From: Nitrososphaera_A sp036522495
GTDB lineage: Archaea > Thermoproteota > Nitrososphaeria > Nitrososphaerales > Nitrososphaeraceae
Assembly (NCBI GenBank): GCA_036522495.1
Contig: DATDFS010000259.1
Span: 1 to 48,194, forward strand
DNA length: 48,194 nt
Reading direction: 5' to 3'
Below, piece by piece: positions 23,847 through 33,474 of this stretch. Position 1 is the first letter of the stretch. Each line of letters begins with the position of its first letter. The translations under genes and the position numbers were made by a program. The notes under the pieces were generated by a model, which was given only the letters and a program-made list of their open reading frames with translations, had not been told where the DNA came from and did no database searches.

Positions 23847-24353
23847 TTACTCTATTATAGCAATTGTATCATATCTGGCAACAGTTGATCCCTCCTTCGT
23901 CCTTATTTCTTTGATGTTGCCATCTCTGTGAGCCTTTACTGCCACCTGCATTTTCATGGATTCTAGTATCACTATTGCATCACCTTTTTTGATCGAAGAG
24001 CCAGCTTTTGCCAAGATAGAGACGACTCTTCCGGGAATCTGGCTAGTCAAATTATTTTCTCCTTTGCTAAAACTTGGGTGAAATTTTTCAAGTATCTCAG
24101 TAAGTTTTGAATGTTTCTTTACCGTCAGAACTTGACCATCAATTATTGTTTTAATTTCTGAGCTGCTCCACTGAAGGATTTTGGCATAATGAAATGAGTG
24201 GTCTAGCATAAACTCCATTTCATCGGTACTCGATTTTAAAAGTCTGATGTTGTGCTCTTTTCCATTTATTTTTATCAAAACAGACTCTCCTCCAACAGTA
24301 CGTATTAGCTCGCCATCTAAAACAATAGCCTGATCGCCTACTTTAAATTCCAT
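23847..24353 (-). CDS. Biotin carboxyl carrier protein of acetyl/propionyl-CoA carboxylase
   Basis: A 168-residue carrier. The C-terminal biotinyl domain has ILESMKMQVAVKAHRDG with biotinylated Lys134 inside ESMKM. The N-terminal part (residues 1-75) is a beta-rich linker domain like those of other archaeal carboxylase carriers. The start ATG at 24351-24353 overlaps the biotin carboxylase stop by 11 bases, so translation is coupled; a longer frame to 24515 lies inside the carboxylase gene. It carries CO2 between carboxylase and transferase in the 3-hydroxypropionate/4-hydroxybutyrate cycle. Confidence 0.93.
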   Translation of the reverse strand: MEFKVGDQAIVLDGELIRTVGGESVLIKINGKEHNIRLLKSSTDEMEFMLDHSFHYAKILQWSSSEIKTIIDGQVLTVKKHSKLTEILEKFHPSFSKGENNLTSQIPGRVVSILAKAGSSIKKGDAIVILESMKMQVAVKAHRDGNIKEIRTKEGSTVARYDTIAIIE

Positions 24354-25881
24354 TATTAATTCCCCTACCAGTATTTTTCCATTTCGATTTTTGTAAAGGA
24401 GGTCTGATTGTACCACTACCATTACCCTTACCTTTCTTAACAAATTGTGATTGCAAAAGGATTGCCGCAATAGCTGCAGATGATGCTCTCTTTGACTGTT
24501 CTTTTGCATCTTCATTCATTTTATCCATTAGTTTAAATCTCTCAAGATAATCTGTGGAGAGCTCTCCATTGATAAAATTTTGCTCTCCCATTATTGTCTT
24601 GTATAACGGAATTGTTGTGTTAATTCCTTCAATAGTAAATTCTTGGAGAGCATTTCTAGTCCTTATTCGTGCTTCATCAAAGTCTCTACCCCATGCGATT
24701 AGTTTCGCAACTAAAGAATCATAATATGCGGATACAGTACAGCCTGGATATAGATATGTGTCAACTCGAATTCCAGGTCCGTAGGGGATGTTACAGTTTG
24801 GAACAGGACCAACAGATGGTGTAAACTCGTAGAAAGGATCTTCGGCGTTGATCCTGCACTCGATTGCACATCCATGCATTTTTAGGTCTTGTTGCTTGAA
24901 TGAGATTTCTTCACCCTGGGCAATAGCGATTTGCAATTTTACAAGATCGATTCCACCTGTAACCAATTCTGTAACTGGATGCTCGACCTGTAACCGAGAG
25001 TTGATCTCAATAAAGTAAAAGTTACCATCTTGGTCACGCAGGAACTCTGCTGTACCTGCGTTAAGGTAATCGACTGCAACCGCTGCCCTAACTGCTATTT
25101 CACCAATTTTTTCCCTAGTCCGTTGATCTACGACAGGTGAAGGTGACATCTCAATAAGCTTTTGGTGTCTTCTTTGTATGGAGCATTCACGTTCAAACAA
25201 ATGTCTTGAATTTCCATGCGAGTCTCTAATCAGCTGAAATTCAATATGTCTAATCCTTTGCAGATTCTTTTCAACAAAAAGTGCGGCTTTTCCAAATGCT
25301 GCTTTTGATTCAGCAGATGCCATTTCGAACTCTTGCCTTAACTGCTTCTCATCCTCGGCTAACCTAATACCTCTGCCTCCGCCGCCGAAGGCAGATTTTA
25401 TGAGAACAGGGTATCCAGCATTGTGGGCGATATCAGCCGCTTTTTCAACATCGTCAACTACTCCATCGCTGCCTGGAACAGTTGGGACTCTTGCCTTTTT
25501 CATTACTGCCTTGCATTTCATTTTGTCGCCAGTGATTTCCATTGCCTCGCTCTTGGGCCCGATGAAGATTATACCATTCCTTTCACACATTTCTGCAAAA
25601 TTTTCGTTTTCAGAAAGAAAGCCATAACCGGGGTGAATCGCGTCTGCTCCCACAGAATTTGCAATTTCGATAATTTTGCTCATATTAAGATAACTTTCTG
25701 AAGCGGGCGCTTTACCAATATGATAAGCTTCATCGGCCCTCTTTACATGAATTGACCTAGTATCCTCGTCTGAATATACTGCAATCGATTTTATACCTAA
25801 TTCTTTGCAGGCACGTATTACCCTAAGAGCGATTTCACCTCTGTTCGCAATTAATATGCTGGATATTTTGTCGTTCGTCAT
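24343..25881 (-). CDS. Biotin carboxylase subunit of acetyl/propionyl-CoA carboxylase
   Basis: ATP-dependent carboxylation of biotin by bicarbonate. It is 512 residues, with a normal biotin-carboxylase body and a Lys/Arg/Gln-rich tail of about 50 residues not usual in bacterial AccC (EQSKRASSAAIAAILLQ then KGKGNGSGTI). It has SILIANRGEIALRVIRA, HPGYGFLSENENFAEMCE, the ATP-grasp glycine loop SAFGGGGRGIRL, HIEFQLIRDSHGN, CSIQRRHQKLIEMSP and INSRLQVEHPVTELVTG. It ends inside the accB start. It is transcribed after the carboxyltransferase gene, 34 bases away, as an operon. Confidence 0.95.
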   Translation of the reverse strand: MTNDKISSILIANRGEIALRVIRACKELGIKSIAVYSDEDTRSIHVKRADEAYHIGKAPASESYLNMSKIIEIANSVGADAIHPGYGFLSENENFAEMCERNGIIFIGPKSEAMEITGDKMKCKAVMKKARVPTVPGSDGVVDDVEKAADIAHNAGYPVLIKSAFGGGGRGIRLAEDEKQLRQEFEMASAESKAAFGKAALFVEKNLQRIRHIEFQLIRDSHGNSRHLFERECSIQRRHQKLIEMSPSPVVDQRTREKIGEIAVRAAVAVDYLNAGTAEFLRDQDGNFYFIEINSRLQVEHPVTELVTGGIDLVKLQIAIAQGEEISFKQQDLKMHGCAIECRINAEDPFYEFTPSVGPVPNCNIPYGPGIRVDTYLYPGCTVSAYYDSLVAKLIAWGRDFDEARIRTRNALQEFTIEGINTTIPLYKTIMGEQNFINGELSTDYLERFKLMDKMNEDAKEQSKRASSAAIAAILLQSQFVKKGKGNGSGTIRPPLQKSKWKNTGRGINNGI

Positions 25882-25915
25882 TGAATTTCACTTTTATTAT
25901 ATGTTATCATTGCTG

Positions 25916-27463
25916 CTATAAGTTCATGTTGCCGTGTTTCTTCCACGGTCTAGTTTCCTTCTTAGTTGTTAACGCATCAAGAGCACGTATTATCATTGGT
26001 CTAGTTTCCATAGGGTCAATTACGAGATCAATGGTGCCTTTTTCTGCGGCTATATAGGGGTTCGCAAACTTGTCGCGAAATTCCTTTGCAAGTTTCTTTT
26101 TAGTCGCTACAGCATCTGCTGATTGCTTCAAGTCTTTTCTATGGATAATCGTAATCGCTGCTTCTGGTCCGAGCACGGCTATTTCTGCTGTCGGCCAGGC
26201 ATAATTTATATCAGCTCTAAGATTCTTACTTCCCATAGCAATATATGCACCACCATATGCTTTACCGATGATACAAGTTATCTTCGGAACCGTTGCTTCG
26301 CAATATGCGGACAAAAGTTTGCTACCGTGTCTTATAATTCCATTGTGTTCCTGATCACTGCCGGGAAGATATCCAGGCGTATCTACGAGAGTAACAATAG
26401 GAATGTTAAATGCATCGCAAAACCTGATGAAGCGGGCTGCCTTAATGGATGAATTTATGTCTAGAGCACCAGCAAGGTACATCGGTTGATTGGCAACGAT
26501 ACCTACTGATCTGCCACCCATCCTTGCAAAACCAACAATTATGTTTTCCGCGAACAATTCGTGAACTTCCAAGAATTCGCCGTTATCCACTATTGACTTC
26601 ATAATTTCCTTCATGTCATACTGCTGATACGGATTTTCGGGTAGAATACTTATGAGATTTGCATCGATTCTATTTGGGTCGTCTGTGCTCTCGATTGGCA
26701 AAGGCTCTTCTGCATTATTTTGTGGAACATACGACAATAACTTCTTTATTTTATCCATACAATCATATTCATTTTTGGCTACGAAGTGCGCGACGCCTGA
26801 TTTTGTTGCATGGGTTTTGGCGCCACCTAAGTCTTCAAATGATACTTCTTGACTTAGGACTTCTTTTACAACTTCAGGACCAGTGACAAACATTTGACCG
26901 ATATTTTCTACCATTATGACAAAATCTGTCATTGCTGGAGAATACACTGCTCCTCCTGCACAAGGTCCAATGCTTGCAGTAATCTGTGGTATTACTCCTG
27001 ATGCCATCGTATTTCTAAAAAATATATCGCCATAACCGTCAAGACTCATTACACCTTCTTGAATTCTTGCACCACCGGAGTCAAGGATGCCAATGAGTGG
27101 CGAACCGGATTTCAAGGCATGATCCATAACCTTGGCGATTTTCTTTGCTGCCATTTCACCTAGTGATCCGCCCAGGATAGTAAAGTCATACGCATAAATG
27201 AAAACTTGGCGGCCATTAACTGTGCCAAATCCCGTAACGAGGCCGTCCCCATAGTATTTCTTAGTGTCAGGATCGTCGCCTCTATGGGTTACATACTTAT
27301 CGATTTCTAAGAAACTGTTCTGATCCAAAAGGAGATCAATTCTTTCTCTAGCAGTAAGCTTGCCTTTTGAATGCTGAGCTTCAACTTTGTCATTACCGCC
27401 GCCGTTTTCGGCAAGTTTTTTCATATTGTACAGACGCTTAATCTTCTCTTCACTCATGGCCAT
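25916..27463 (-). CDS. Carboxyltransferase subunit of acetyl/propionyl-CoA carboxylase
   Basis: Transfers the carboxyl group from biotin to acetyl-CoA and propionyl-CoA, the CO2-fixing steps of the autotrophic cycle of AOA. It is 515 residues of the PccB/MmdA type, with both crotonase-like halves: KLTARERIDLLLDQNSFLEI, the oxyanion-hole glycines SGGARIQEGVMSLDGYGDIF and GPCAGGAVYSPAMTDFV in the N half, and DTPGYLPGSDQEHNGIIRHG and KAYGGAYIAMGSK in the C half. First gene of the operon with its own TATA TTTATATAAG about 26 bases before the ATG at 27461-27463, so the transcript is probably leaderless. Confidence 0.95.
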   Translation of the reverse strand: MAMSEEKIKRLYNMKKLAENGGGNDKVEAQHSKGKLTARERIDLLLDQNSFLEIDKYVTHRGDDPDTKKYYGDGLVTGFGTVNGRQVFIYAYDFTILGGSLGEMAAKKIAKVMDHALKSGSPLIGILDSGGARIQEGVMSLDGYGDIFFRNTMASGVIPQITASIGPCAGGAVYSPAMTDFVIMVENIGQMFVTGPEVVKEVLSQEVSFEDLGGAKTHATKSGVAHFVAKNEYDCMDKIKKLLSYVPQNNAEEPLPIESTDDPNRIDANLISILPENPYQQYDMKEIMKSIVDNGEFLEVHELFAENIIVGFARMGGRSVGIVANQPMYLAGALDINSSIKAARFIRFCDAFNIPIVTLVDTPGYLPGSDQEHNGIIRHGSKLLSAYCEATVPKITCIIGKAYGGAYIAMGSKNLRADINYAWPTAEIAVLGPEAAITIIHRKDLKQSADAVATKKKLAKEFRDKFANPYIAAEKGTIDLVIDPMETRPMIIRALDALTTKKETRPWKKHGNMNL

Positions 27464-27482
27464 GCATTTAATGGCATGGGAA

Positions 27483-27494
27483 ACTTATATAAAT
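27483..27494 (-). promoter_or_regulatory. TATA box of the carboxylase operon
   Basis: TTTATATAAG on the minus strand, centred about 26 bases upstream of the carboxyltransferase ATG, places transcription at or beside that start codon. Confidence 0.55.
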
Positions 27495-27612
27495 TCATTA
27501 CAAAGACACTGCGTGTTTCGTTATCTCATTCTAAACTTCTATCTATAAAAAATATGTTTTATTAATAAAGAAACAATGCGGATTATCCATCATTTGATAT
27601 ACTGGCTTAGGC

Positions 27613-27825
27613 TTATTCTCTCAATCCAGATCGTCCACCACGTGCTCTACGAAAATAGTTCATTCCAAGGTTGTAATTATCGAATAAAGATTGCAATGTC
27701 TCAAGTTCAGTCATAAGCCTTTCAATTTCTTCCTTGTTAGATCCATTGTTCTTCCGTAATTCCCGTAATTTCTCATTCTTTTCTATCAATAACTTACCTA
27801 CATTCTGTTCATATTCACTGGACAT
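27613..27825 (-). CDS. Small coiled-coil hypothetical protein
   Basis: A 70-residue charged protein. Residues 8-45 (LLIEKNEKLRELRKN then EEIERLMTELETLQSLF) form a heptad-like helical hairpin or coiled coil; the tail is Arg/Gly-rich (FRRARGGRSGLRE). No metal motif or membrane segment. It is convergent with nothing, lies between the carboxylase operon promoter and a gene-free stretch, and is transcribed alone. The family is unknown; the basic tail suggests nucleic-acid or ribosome contact (inference). Confidence 0.6.
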   Translation of the reverse strand: MSSEYEQNVGKLLIEKNEKLRELRKNNGSNKEEIERLMTELETLQSLFDNYNLGMNYFRRARGGRSGLRE

Positions 27826-28258
27826 GCTTTAGACGAAATTAGGGTTCCTTAGCAGATTTTAACTTTTGCCATAAATGTTGTCTTTTAATGACTGTCAGTA
27901 TTTGTAGGCAATGGATGATTGCAGATAAAGCATTCTATATGGACTGCTTTGTTGCTTAACTAAACAAATCGGCAAAATATTGACTATTTCAATACAGCTT
28001 ATCCCTAATTATACCCTAATTACACTTGAGTTGTCACTATGAAGGCATATATTTCTGCTGTTATTGATTGATAGAGTTATGCAACAAAGCAATACGTACG
28101 ATCATAGACTGTACAGGACTGAAGAGTTTGATTTCTCGGCAGTACAAGATTTCATATATTAATATATTAATATCTTGAAGCTTTTCGCTATAACTTAAGA
28201 TCCTATCCACCCAGCGTTTCTCATCAATGAATGGACTCTTCTATGTCCCGAATTTCAT
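27826..28258. other. Intergenic region with an A/T repeat
   Basis: No gene is seen. It contains the tandem A/T stretch ATATATTAATATATTAATAT around 28151-28170, which may be a promoter-like or simple-sequence element. The promoter of the 27613 gene lies at the left end. Confidence 0.4.
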
Positions 28259-29452
28259 TCAACTACTACCGCTAAAAACTCTTTTCTCTTTATCTTTGTT
28301 TTCCAGGGCCTTTATATTTTTCTGATAATCTACCAGGACATTAGTGTTCTTCTCAAAAAAGGGAAATAGATTACGCCTGACCATTTCATTGTACCAATAC
28401 TCATTATAGTGACTTATTGTGACAAATAGGAATTCCAGAAATGGCATGATCGGATAGCCTTGCGGCAGCATCTCTAATGCAATCTTTGCATCATCAGAAT
28501 AGATCTTGCTCTTTTTCATCGTAAGTTCAAAACCCTTCTTTATGTCTCCCACATTTAATGAATAGTATAGAGGCCATGAAGGTATTTTAATTGAACCACT
28601 CCTTACAGCGTCTTCAATTTCATTCCCACAACCCACGCATTCGCCTGCCTTTGCCATACCCAGGTGGTAGATGTCGCCCAATGGCCTATGATTTAATGCC
28701 ATATTTCTTCCAGCAGATCCCATTACTGCACGGTATTTCTTATAACATCCAATCATGCCTTCATCGGAGATAGACTCAGGCTTACTTTTCAACTTAGAAT
28801 CAATATATTGACCAATCCTTGCATCCTTGAATCCCTCTTCAAATGTCTTTAATACGGAATCTCCCCCTCGAGAAATTTTCTCTCTGGCAATTTCAAGGAT
28901 ATATGGACTCATAAGCTTGTAATCGTCAAGGTATTCAAGATCTTCATCTTTGTCAATTATTCTGTCCATTGGTTCACTAAGATCAATCGCTATGATATGA
29001 CCATCAATGATGGAATTTCTTGTATCATTAGGCACGTTTTCTTTCAAATAATCCGATGCCCCGTCGAATAATGCAGTAAAAACTGGAAATGTCATCTTGA
29101 CGAAATTAGAATTTAAGATTCTGCCGAGCCTGTCTGAGAGTATTTCAGGTTTTGACAACCTTGATTTTATATCGTTGATATTGTGTTCATCTAAGGCGAA
29201 TTCCGAGGAGCCGATCTCTTCTATGAATTTTTTTAACGTACCTGAAGGATTGGTATCAGAAGCGATCTTTTCATGCAGTGAAACAAGAAATCGTTTAGTA
29301 AACTCAGGGAATTCTTGTTCGGTCTTCTGCTTGTATTTGTTAAACTGCTTATATCCGGTTTCTCTAAGTAATATTTGCTTCAAAATAACTCTGCCAGATC
29401 TAGTTCCCATTAATGCAGATTTTGCGAAGACGGACTGGTCTTTGGCACTCAT
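28259..29452 (-). CDS. Unrecognised 397-residue protein downstream of rps7
   Basis: A soluble, mostly helical protein of 397 residues. It has an N-terminal basic helix-rich part (GTRSGRVILKQILLRETG), a central region with VIAIDLSEPMDR, and a single CxxC pair in GECVGCGNEIEDAVRSG (about residues 275-291) that may bind metal with other residues. There is no signal peptide or membrane helix. It is on the same strand as rps7 but 163 bases downstream. I do not recognise the family; size and codon use look like a normal gene of this genome. ATG at 29450-29452. Confidence 0.8.
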   Translation of the reverse strand: MSAKDQSVFAKSALMGTRSGRVILKQILLRETGYKQFNKYKQKTEQEFPEFTKRFLVSLHEKIASDTNPSGTLKKFIEEIGSSEFALDEHNINDIKSRLSKPEILSDRLGRILNSNFVKMTFPVFTALFDGASDYLKENVPNDTRNSIIDGHIIAIDLSEPMDRIIDKDEDLEYLDDYKLMSPYILEIAREKISRGGDSVLKTFEEGFKDARIGQYIDSKLKSKPESISDEGMIGCYKKYRAVMGSAGRNMALNHRPLGDIYHLGMAKAGECVGCGNEIEDAVRSGSIKIPSWPLYYSLNVGDIKKGFELTMKKSKIYSDDAKIALEMLPQGYPIMPFLEFLFVTISHYNEYWYNEMVRRNLFPFFEKNTNVLVDYQKNIKALENKDKEKRVFSGSS

Positions 29453-29615
29453 AAATATTCAGTTGAAGTAACGAGCAGCAATTATTTAACTATTAACATA
29501 GGTAAGTACCCCAGCTGCTTAGCATTCTCATTCGTACAGTTAACTCAGCAACAATGATTCAGTTCTGCTAGAAAATTGTTTAATCGTCAGTACACCGGTA
29601 GTACCAAGCGATTTT

Positions 29616-30224
29616 TTAGCGGGAAGCCATTGCAATTCGCTCCTGCTCATTCTTTTTCTTTACTGCATGACTTGCCATATCATTATTTGCAGCCCTAATA
29701 ATCTCATTAGCCAGGGCTTCCTCAATTGCCTGAGGGTTGGAGTATGTAGATTCTTTTACACCTTCAGCGATGAATCTAAGGGCAAGATCCACCCTTCTCA
29801 ACGGTGCGACATCTACAGATACGTGATATACAACGCCGCCGTAAACGATACGGGTTGTGTCCTCATTAGGAGCAGCATTTTCAATTGCCCTTACCAGCAG
29901 ATCGACAGGGTTCTTACTCGTCTCTACATATATAATATCAAGAGCAGTTTTGACTATCTTCATAACCCTCATCTTTTTACCACCCATTCTACCAGTATTC
30001 TTCGCATATCTCTTGCCAAAATGCATCATGTTATTTGCCAATCGCTCTATGATGTTTACTTCAGCTTTCTTCAACCTCTGATGTTCATGCCTTCCAAATG
30101 TAATAGGAATCACCCCTGCAGATCTTAAGGAAATTGCCCTTTGAAGGCCAGGATCCTTTACTTCAATCTTACTAGTATCCCATTTATTGAATAGTAATAT
30201 ATTTACGTGTTCTTTGCCACTCAT
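29616..30224 (-). CDS. rps7: Small-subunit ribosomal protein uS7
   Basis: A 202-residue primary 16S rRNA-binding protein of the 30S head. It has an archaeal N-terminal extension (LLFNKWDTSKIEVKDPGLQR) and the conserved core VNIIERLANNMMHFGKRYAKN, VDLLVRAIENAAPNEDTTRI, GVVYHVSVDVAPLRRVDLAL. The C-terminal tail is basic. It starts 5 bases after the rps12 stop. The elongation factor that usually follows rps7 in archaeal str operons is not next to it here. Confidence 0.95.
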   Translation of the reverse strand: MSGKEHVNILLFNKWDTSKIEVKDPGLQRAISLRSAGVIPITFGRHEHQRLKKAEVNIIERLANNMMHFGKRYAKNTGRMGGKKMRVMKIVKTALDIIYVETSKNPVDLLVRAIENAAPNEDTTRIVYGGVVYHVSVDVAPLRRVDLALRFIAEGVKESTYSNPQAIEEALANEIIRAANNDMASHAVKKKNEQERIAMASR

Positions 30225-30229
30225 TTCAT

Positions 30230-30667
30230 TTATCTCCTAGGTTTTTCCTTTCTCCCGCGGACGAGTTCATTCAAAGACACGCCATTGACTTTGAAGACCT
30301 GCCACCTCACACCTGGTATATCACCCATTGCTCCTCCCATCGAACCACCAATCCCCTCCAGTCCTACTTCATCGTGTTCATCGACAAAGTTCAGGGCTCC
30401 ATCTTTGGGGAGGAATGCGGTAACTGATTTACCATTTTTTATGAGCTGCACTCTAACGCATTTTCTGACTGCTGAGTTAGGCTGCTTTGATTCAATACCT
30501 ACTTTCTCTAGAACAATTCCTCTTGCCTGTGGAGATCCTTCCAGTGGGTTAGCCTTTTTGTCAAGCATCAACATTCTTCGCTTGTAATATTTATTTGCCC
30601 ATCTAGCACGATTTCTCTTTGCCCGAAGAACACGACCAGCAAATAGTCCAAGCGGTGATTTAGCCAT
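30230..30667 (-). CDS. rps12: Small-subunit ribosomal protein uS12
   Basis: A 145-residue 30S protein at the decoding centre. KQPNSAVRKCVRVQLIKNGK carries the conserved PNSA(V/I)RK motif. FLPKDGALNFVDEHDEVGLE and GDIPGVRWQVFKVNG are the archaeal equivalents of the decoding loop. Start ATG is directly behind the nusA stop (TAAATG), no intergenic base, so the two are coupled. Confidence 0.96.
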   Translation of the reverse strand: MAKSPLGLFAGRVLRAKRNRARWANKYYKRRMLMLDKKANPLEGSPQARGIVLEKVGIESKQPNSAVRKCVRVQLIKNGKSVTAFLPKDGALNFVDEHDEVGLEGIGGSMGGAMGDIPGVRWQVFKVNGVSLNELVRGRKEKPRR

Positions 30668-31150
30668 TTACATATTCACCTGATTTCTGTGCATTGGAGA
30701 TTGATCCTCACTTACTATTAAAACATTGGTTATTTGGAAGTATCGTTTTGCAAGCAGTCTTGCTTTTTCAGCATTTCTCCCTTCCCTACCCACGACAACC
30801 CCCTTTTTTTTAGCATCTACAATAACGACAGCCTGCTTTGTGCCATCAACCCTTTCATTCATCTTGACTTCATTGATCATATCGGAATTTAGGATATTGC
30901 GGATGAATTCAGATGGATCATCCGAGTATTCAACAAGTTCAACTTTTTTTGCTACAACGTTTTGTAACTGTCTAATCGTTGCCCCACCCTTGCCTATTGC
31001 GAGACCCATCTGGCCCTTATTGACAATAAAAATCACCCGTTCCATCTTATCATCTACAATACAGTCTCTAGCAGTAGCACTCGTAATGCTCTGAAAGAGA
31101 GATATTAGTCTTAGTTCATCAGAAGTTAGCTTTATCTTCTCCGTCATCAT
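30668..31150 (-). CDS. nusA: Archaeal NusA-like transcription factor
   Basis: A two-KH-domain protein of about 160 residues, the short archaeal NusA without the S1 and RNAP-binding domains of bacterial NusA. KH1 has NKGQMGLAIGKGGATIRQL, KH2 has DAKKKGVVVGREGRNAEKAR. It binds RNA, probably in transcription elongation/termination of ribosomal genes. It precedes rps12 in the standard archaeal order. The frame opens at a TTG (31156), but paired ATG codons at 31148-31150 and 31145-31147 are more likely starts. Confidence 0.92.
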   Translation of the reverse strand: MMTEKIKLTSDELRLISLFQSITSATARDCIVDDKMERVIFIVNKGQMGLAIGKGGATIRQLQNVVAKKVELVEYSDDPSEFIRNILNSDMINEVKMNERVDGTKQAVVIVDAKKKGVVVGREGRNAEKARLLAKRYFQITNVLIVSEDQSPMHRNQVNM

Positions 31151-31667
31151 CGACAACCTCTAAAATAGTTGTGATATTTGCATTTGGATAGCATCAAATA
31201 ACAATTCATGCTGATTGATTAAGTCCAATTTAAGTCTTCATGCCAAGGATCTTGATTGTGCTGCAGAAATGTTGCTAACCCAGAATAATTGAGAATTCGA
31301 AAGAGAAGGATGAAATTGATAGAGAAATGGGAATCAAAGGAATAGCAGTGGAAGCAAAAAAGTCCAATATTAATAATAAAGTCACGTTTTGACTATGCAC
31401 ATTATTTGTGGGCATTGTAAATTGATCTAGCATCCTATTTTGTTTTATCCGAGTAGAATATTTATGAATATTTCCTTATCTGTAGAACTCGGGGTGATAA
31501 GTTACAACAGATTTATGGTCAGATTTTCGGGTAATGGCAAAAACAATCATCCTTACAACATATTAACGAGGATGTATCATGGAGTTAGCATATTATGCTA
31601 TCCAACATACAAATCATTCCTGAAAATTGTTTCCCCGCTCTTTAAAATAGTGGACTGAGCGGTCACA
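31151..31667. other. Intergenic region upstream of nusA
   Basis: Contains the nusA promoter on the left. Plus-strand short frames (for example 31440-31658, starting TTG) show no recognisable domain. A piece around 31320-31392 reads MGIKGIAVEAKKSN in an unsupported frame and may be a relic. L30e and RNA polymerase genes that often precede nusA in archaea are absent. Confidence 0.4.
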
Positions 31668-32441
31668 TTAGACCTTCATTTGTATCATTGATCTTGTTGC
31701 AATAAAAAACACCGTAATCGCAAGAAAACTTATTATGATTAGTTCAATGTTGATAAGCCTATTAATCTGTGAAAAGATTCCGGCTCTGCTTATGTCTACT
31801 ATATACGTCAATGGATTAATATAGAAAGCAGCTGATAACGGTGCTGGTAGACCTTCAGCAGGATAAAACGCCGAACTAAGAAAGGCAAAAAATAGGAAAA
31901 GACCGTTGCTTATTACATTGTATCCTTCACTACTCCTTATCCTTGTCGATAAAATTATTGAAAAAGAACCAAAAAATATCGAGCCCGCTACCAATGCACA
32001 TATCGTGTAAGGTATGCTCCACAATGTGATGTTCACATCTTTGGCTAGTATTGGAAGACCAATTACTATAATAAGTGCAGCATTGGCCAATCCGATAAGA
32101 ATAATTGTTATAAGATTACCAATGATATACTGAACCTTACTAAATGGCATGACTAGTAACTGCTGAAACATGCCATTTCTCTTGTCGTTCCAGATAATAT
32201 TTCCCGCTACAGTACTGCCGTTCATAACATTAAACCCGATCATACCTGCAGTCAAAAATGAAGTATATGTGATGGATAAAGCACCTAGTTTTACCCCCTG
32301 GTGTCCTATCAAAGCAGAATATGAATATCCTGCTACAAATATATACACAAGCGGAAAAGCTACTTGCCAAATCAAGAATATCTTGTCAATCGCAGCTACA
32401 ACGTTTCTATAAACTAATAACAAGATATTGTCTAATATCAT
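31668..32441 (-). CDS. ABC-2 type transporter permease
   Basis: A 257-residue six-helix membrane protein. NGMFQQLLVMPFSKVQYIIGNLIT is the cytoplasmic coupling region and FFAFLSSAFYPAEGLPAPLSA the signature segment near helix 5 of DrrB/NodJ-like exporters. It pairs with the ATP-binding protein directly upstream (25 bases) in one transcription unit. The substrate is unknown; drugs, lipids or glycans are typical for the family. Confidence 0.88.
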   Translation of the reverse strand: MILDNILLLVYRNVVAAIDKIFLIWQVAFPLVYIFVAGYSYSALIGHQGVKLGALSITYTSFLTAGMIGFNVMNGSTVAGNIIWNDKRNGMFQQLLVMPFSKVQYIIGNLITIILIGLANAALIIVIGLPILAKDVNITLWSIPYTICALVAGSIFFGSFSIILSTRIRSSEGYNVISNGLFLFFAFLSSAFYPAEGLPAPLSAAFYINPLTYIVDISRAGIFSQINRLINIELIIISFLAITVFFIATRSMIQMKV

Positions 32442-32466
32442 TATTTACTCTTCTACCATTTTTTTC

Positions 32467-33474
32467 TTAATTCATTCCTGTTCTAACTACAGACAGAAAA
32501 ACTTCTTCTAGCGATGGAGGATTTATATCAATGCTTTCTATTTGTAAACCATTTTTGTAAACAAGTTGTAATATCTCAGAGATGATTTCCTCGGTATTAT
32601 TAACTCTAGCCCTGATTGTATGTGTACCCTTAACATCAACAGGCGAATTTTGTATACTACTGCCATCATCCTTTATATTTTTTTTACTGATTGTAGTATT
32701 AAGCAGATTAATGAAGGAATCATCCAGCATATCTTTAAAGGTAAGTTCAATAGTCTTTGCACCTCTTCCATATTTCTGTTTTAGCCCTGTCGGTGTATCG
32801 AAGGCTATTATTTTCCCCTTGTGTATAATGGCAATTTCATCACATAGATATTCTGCTTCCTCCATAATATGCGTAGTAAAGAAAACTGTCAGGCCGGATT
32901 TAACATGTAGTTTGATATAATCCAAAAGTAATCGTCTGGCAGAAGGATCTAAACCGACGGTAGGTTCGTCAAGAAAGAGCAAATCCATTTCATGCATAAA
33001 CTCCCTTGCAACCTGAACCCTTCTTCTTTGACCTATAGAAAGATCATCATTCTTGACATTTCTAATAGATTCTAAATCAAATACATTCAAGATTTCATTC
33101 ACTTTGTGTTTTCTCATTTTCTTATCACGTAGTCCCCATAACATACCATATAGATCGAGTGCTCTTTCTACTGTCAAATTTGCTTCAAAACTAGGATTTT
33201 GGGATACAACTCCCATCAGTTTTTTAATCTCTGACTGATTTTTGACAAGATCTTTTCCAAATATACATATACTTCCGGATGATGGAGTGAGAAGAGTAGT
33301 GAGAATTTTAAGAGTTGTAGTTTTGCCAGCACCATTTGGACCAAGAAATCCAAATACTGTCCCATATTTTACATCAAACGTAATACCATCAACGGCATAA
33401 GTGTTATCCTTGCTGTATTGCTTTCTAAGATTATAAACTGCAATACAATTTTCATTTTGATATTTGGACAACAT
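32467..33474 (-). CDS. ABC transporter ATP-binding protein (DrrA-like)
   Basis: A 335-residue ATPase that powers the permease at 31668. Walker A is GPNGAGKTT (about residues 44-52), Q-loop VSQNPSFEANLTVE, ABC signature LSIGQRRRVQVAREFMHE, Walker B LLFLDEPTVGLDPSARR, H-loop FFTTHIMEEAEYLCDEI. Residues about 230-335 form the C-terminal accessory domain typical of DrrA-like exporters (DINPPSLEEVFLSVV). ATG at 33472-33474. First gene of the two-gene unit. Confidence 0.92.
   Translation of the reverse strand: MLSKYQNENCIAVYNLRKQYSKDNTYAVDGITFDVKYGTVFGFLGPNGAGKTTTLKILTTLLTPSSGSICIFGKDLVKNQSEIKKLMGVVSQNPSFEANLTVERALDLYGMLWGLRDKKMRKHKVNEILNVFDLESIRNVKNDDLSIGQRRRVQVAREFMHEMDLLFLDEPTVGLDPSARRLLLDYIKLHVKSGLTVFFTTHIMEEAEYLCDEIAIIHKGKIIAFDTPTGLKQKYGRGAKTIELTFKDMLDDSFINLLNTTISKKNIKDDGSSIQNSPVDVKGTHTIRARVNNTEEIISEILQLVYKNGLQIESIDINPPSLEEVFLSVVRTGMN

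Noticed and set aside
28151..28172. Repeated ATATATTAATAT stretch
   Set aside because: Simple A/T-rich sequence without CRISPR-like spacing or larger array.
31440..31658. 72-codon plus-strand frame upstream of nusA
   Set aside because: TTG start, no motif and no clear promoter; not enough support.
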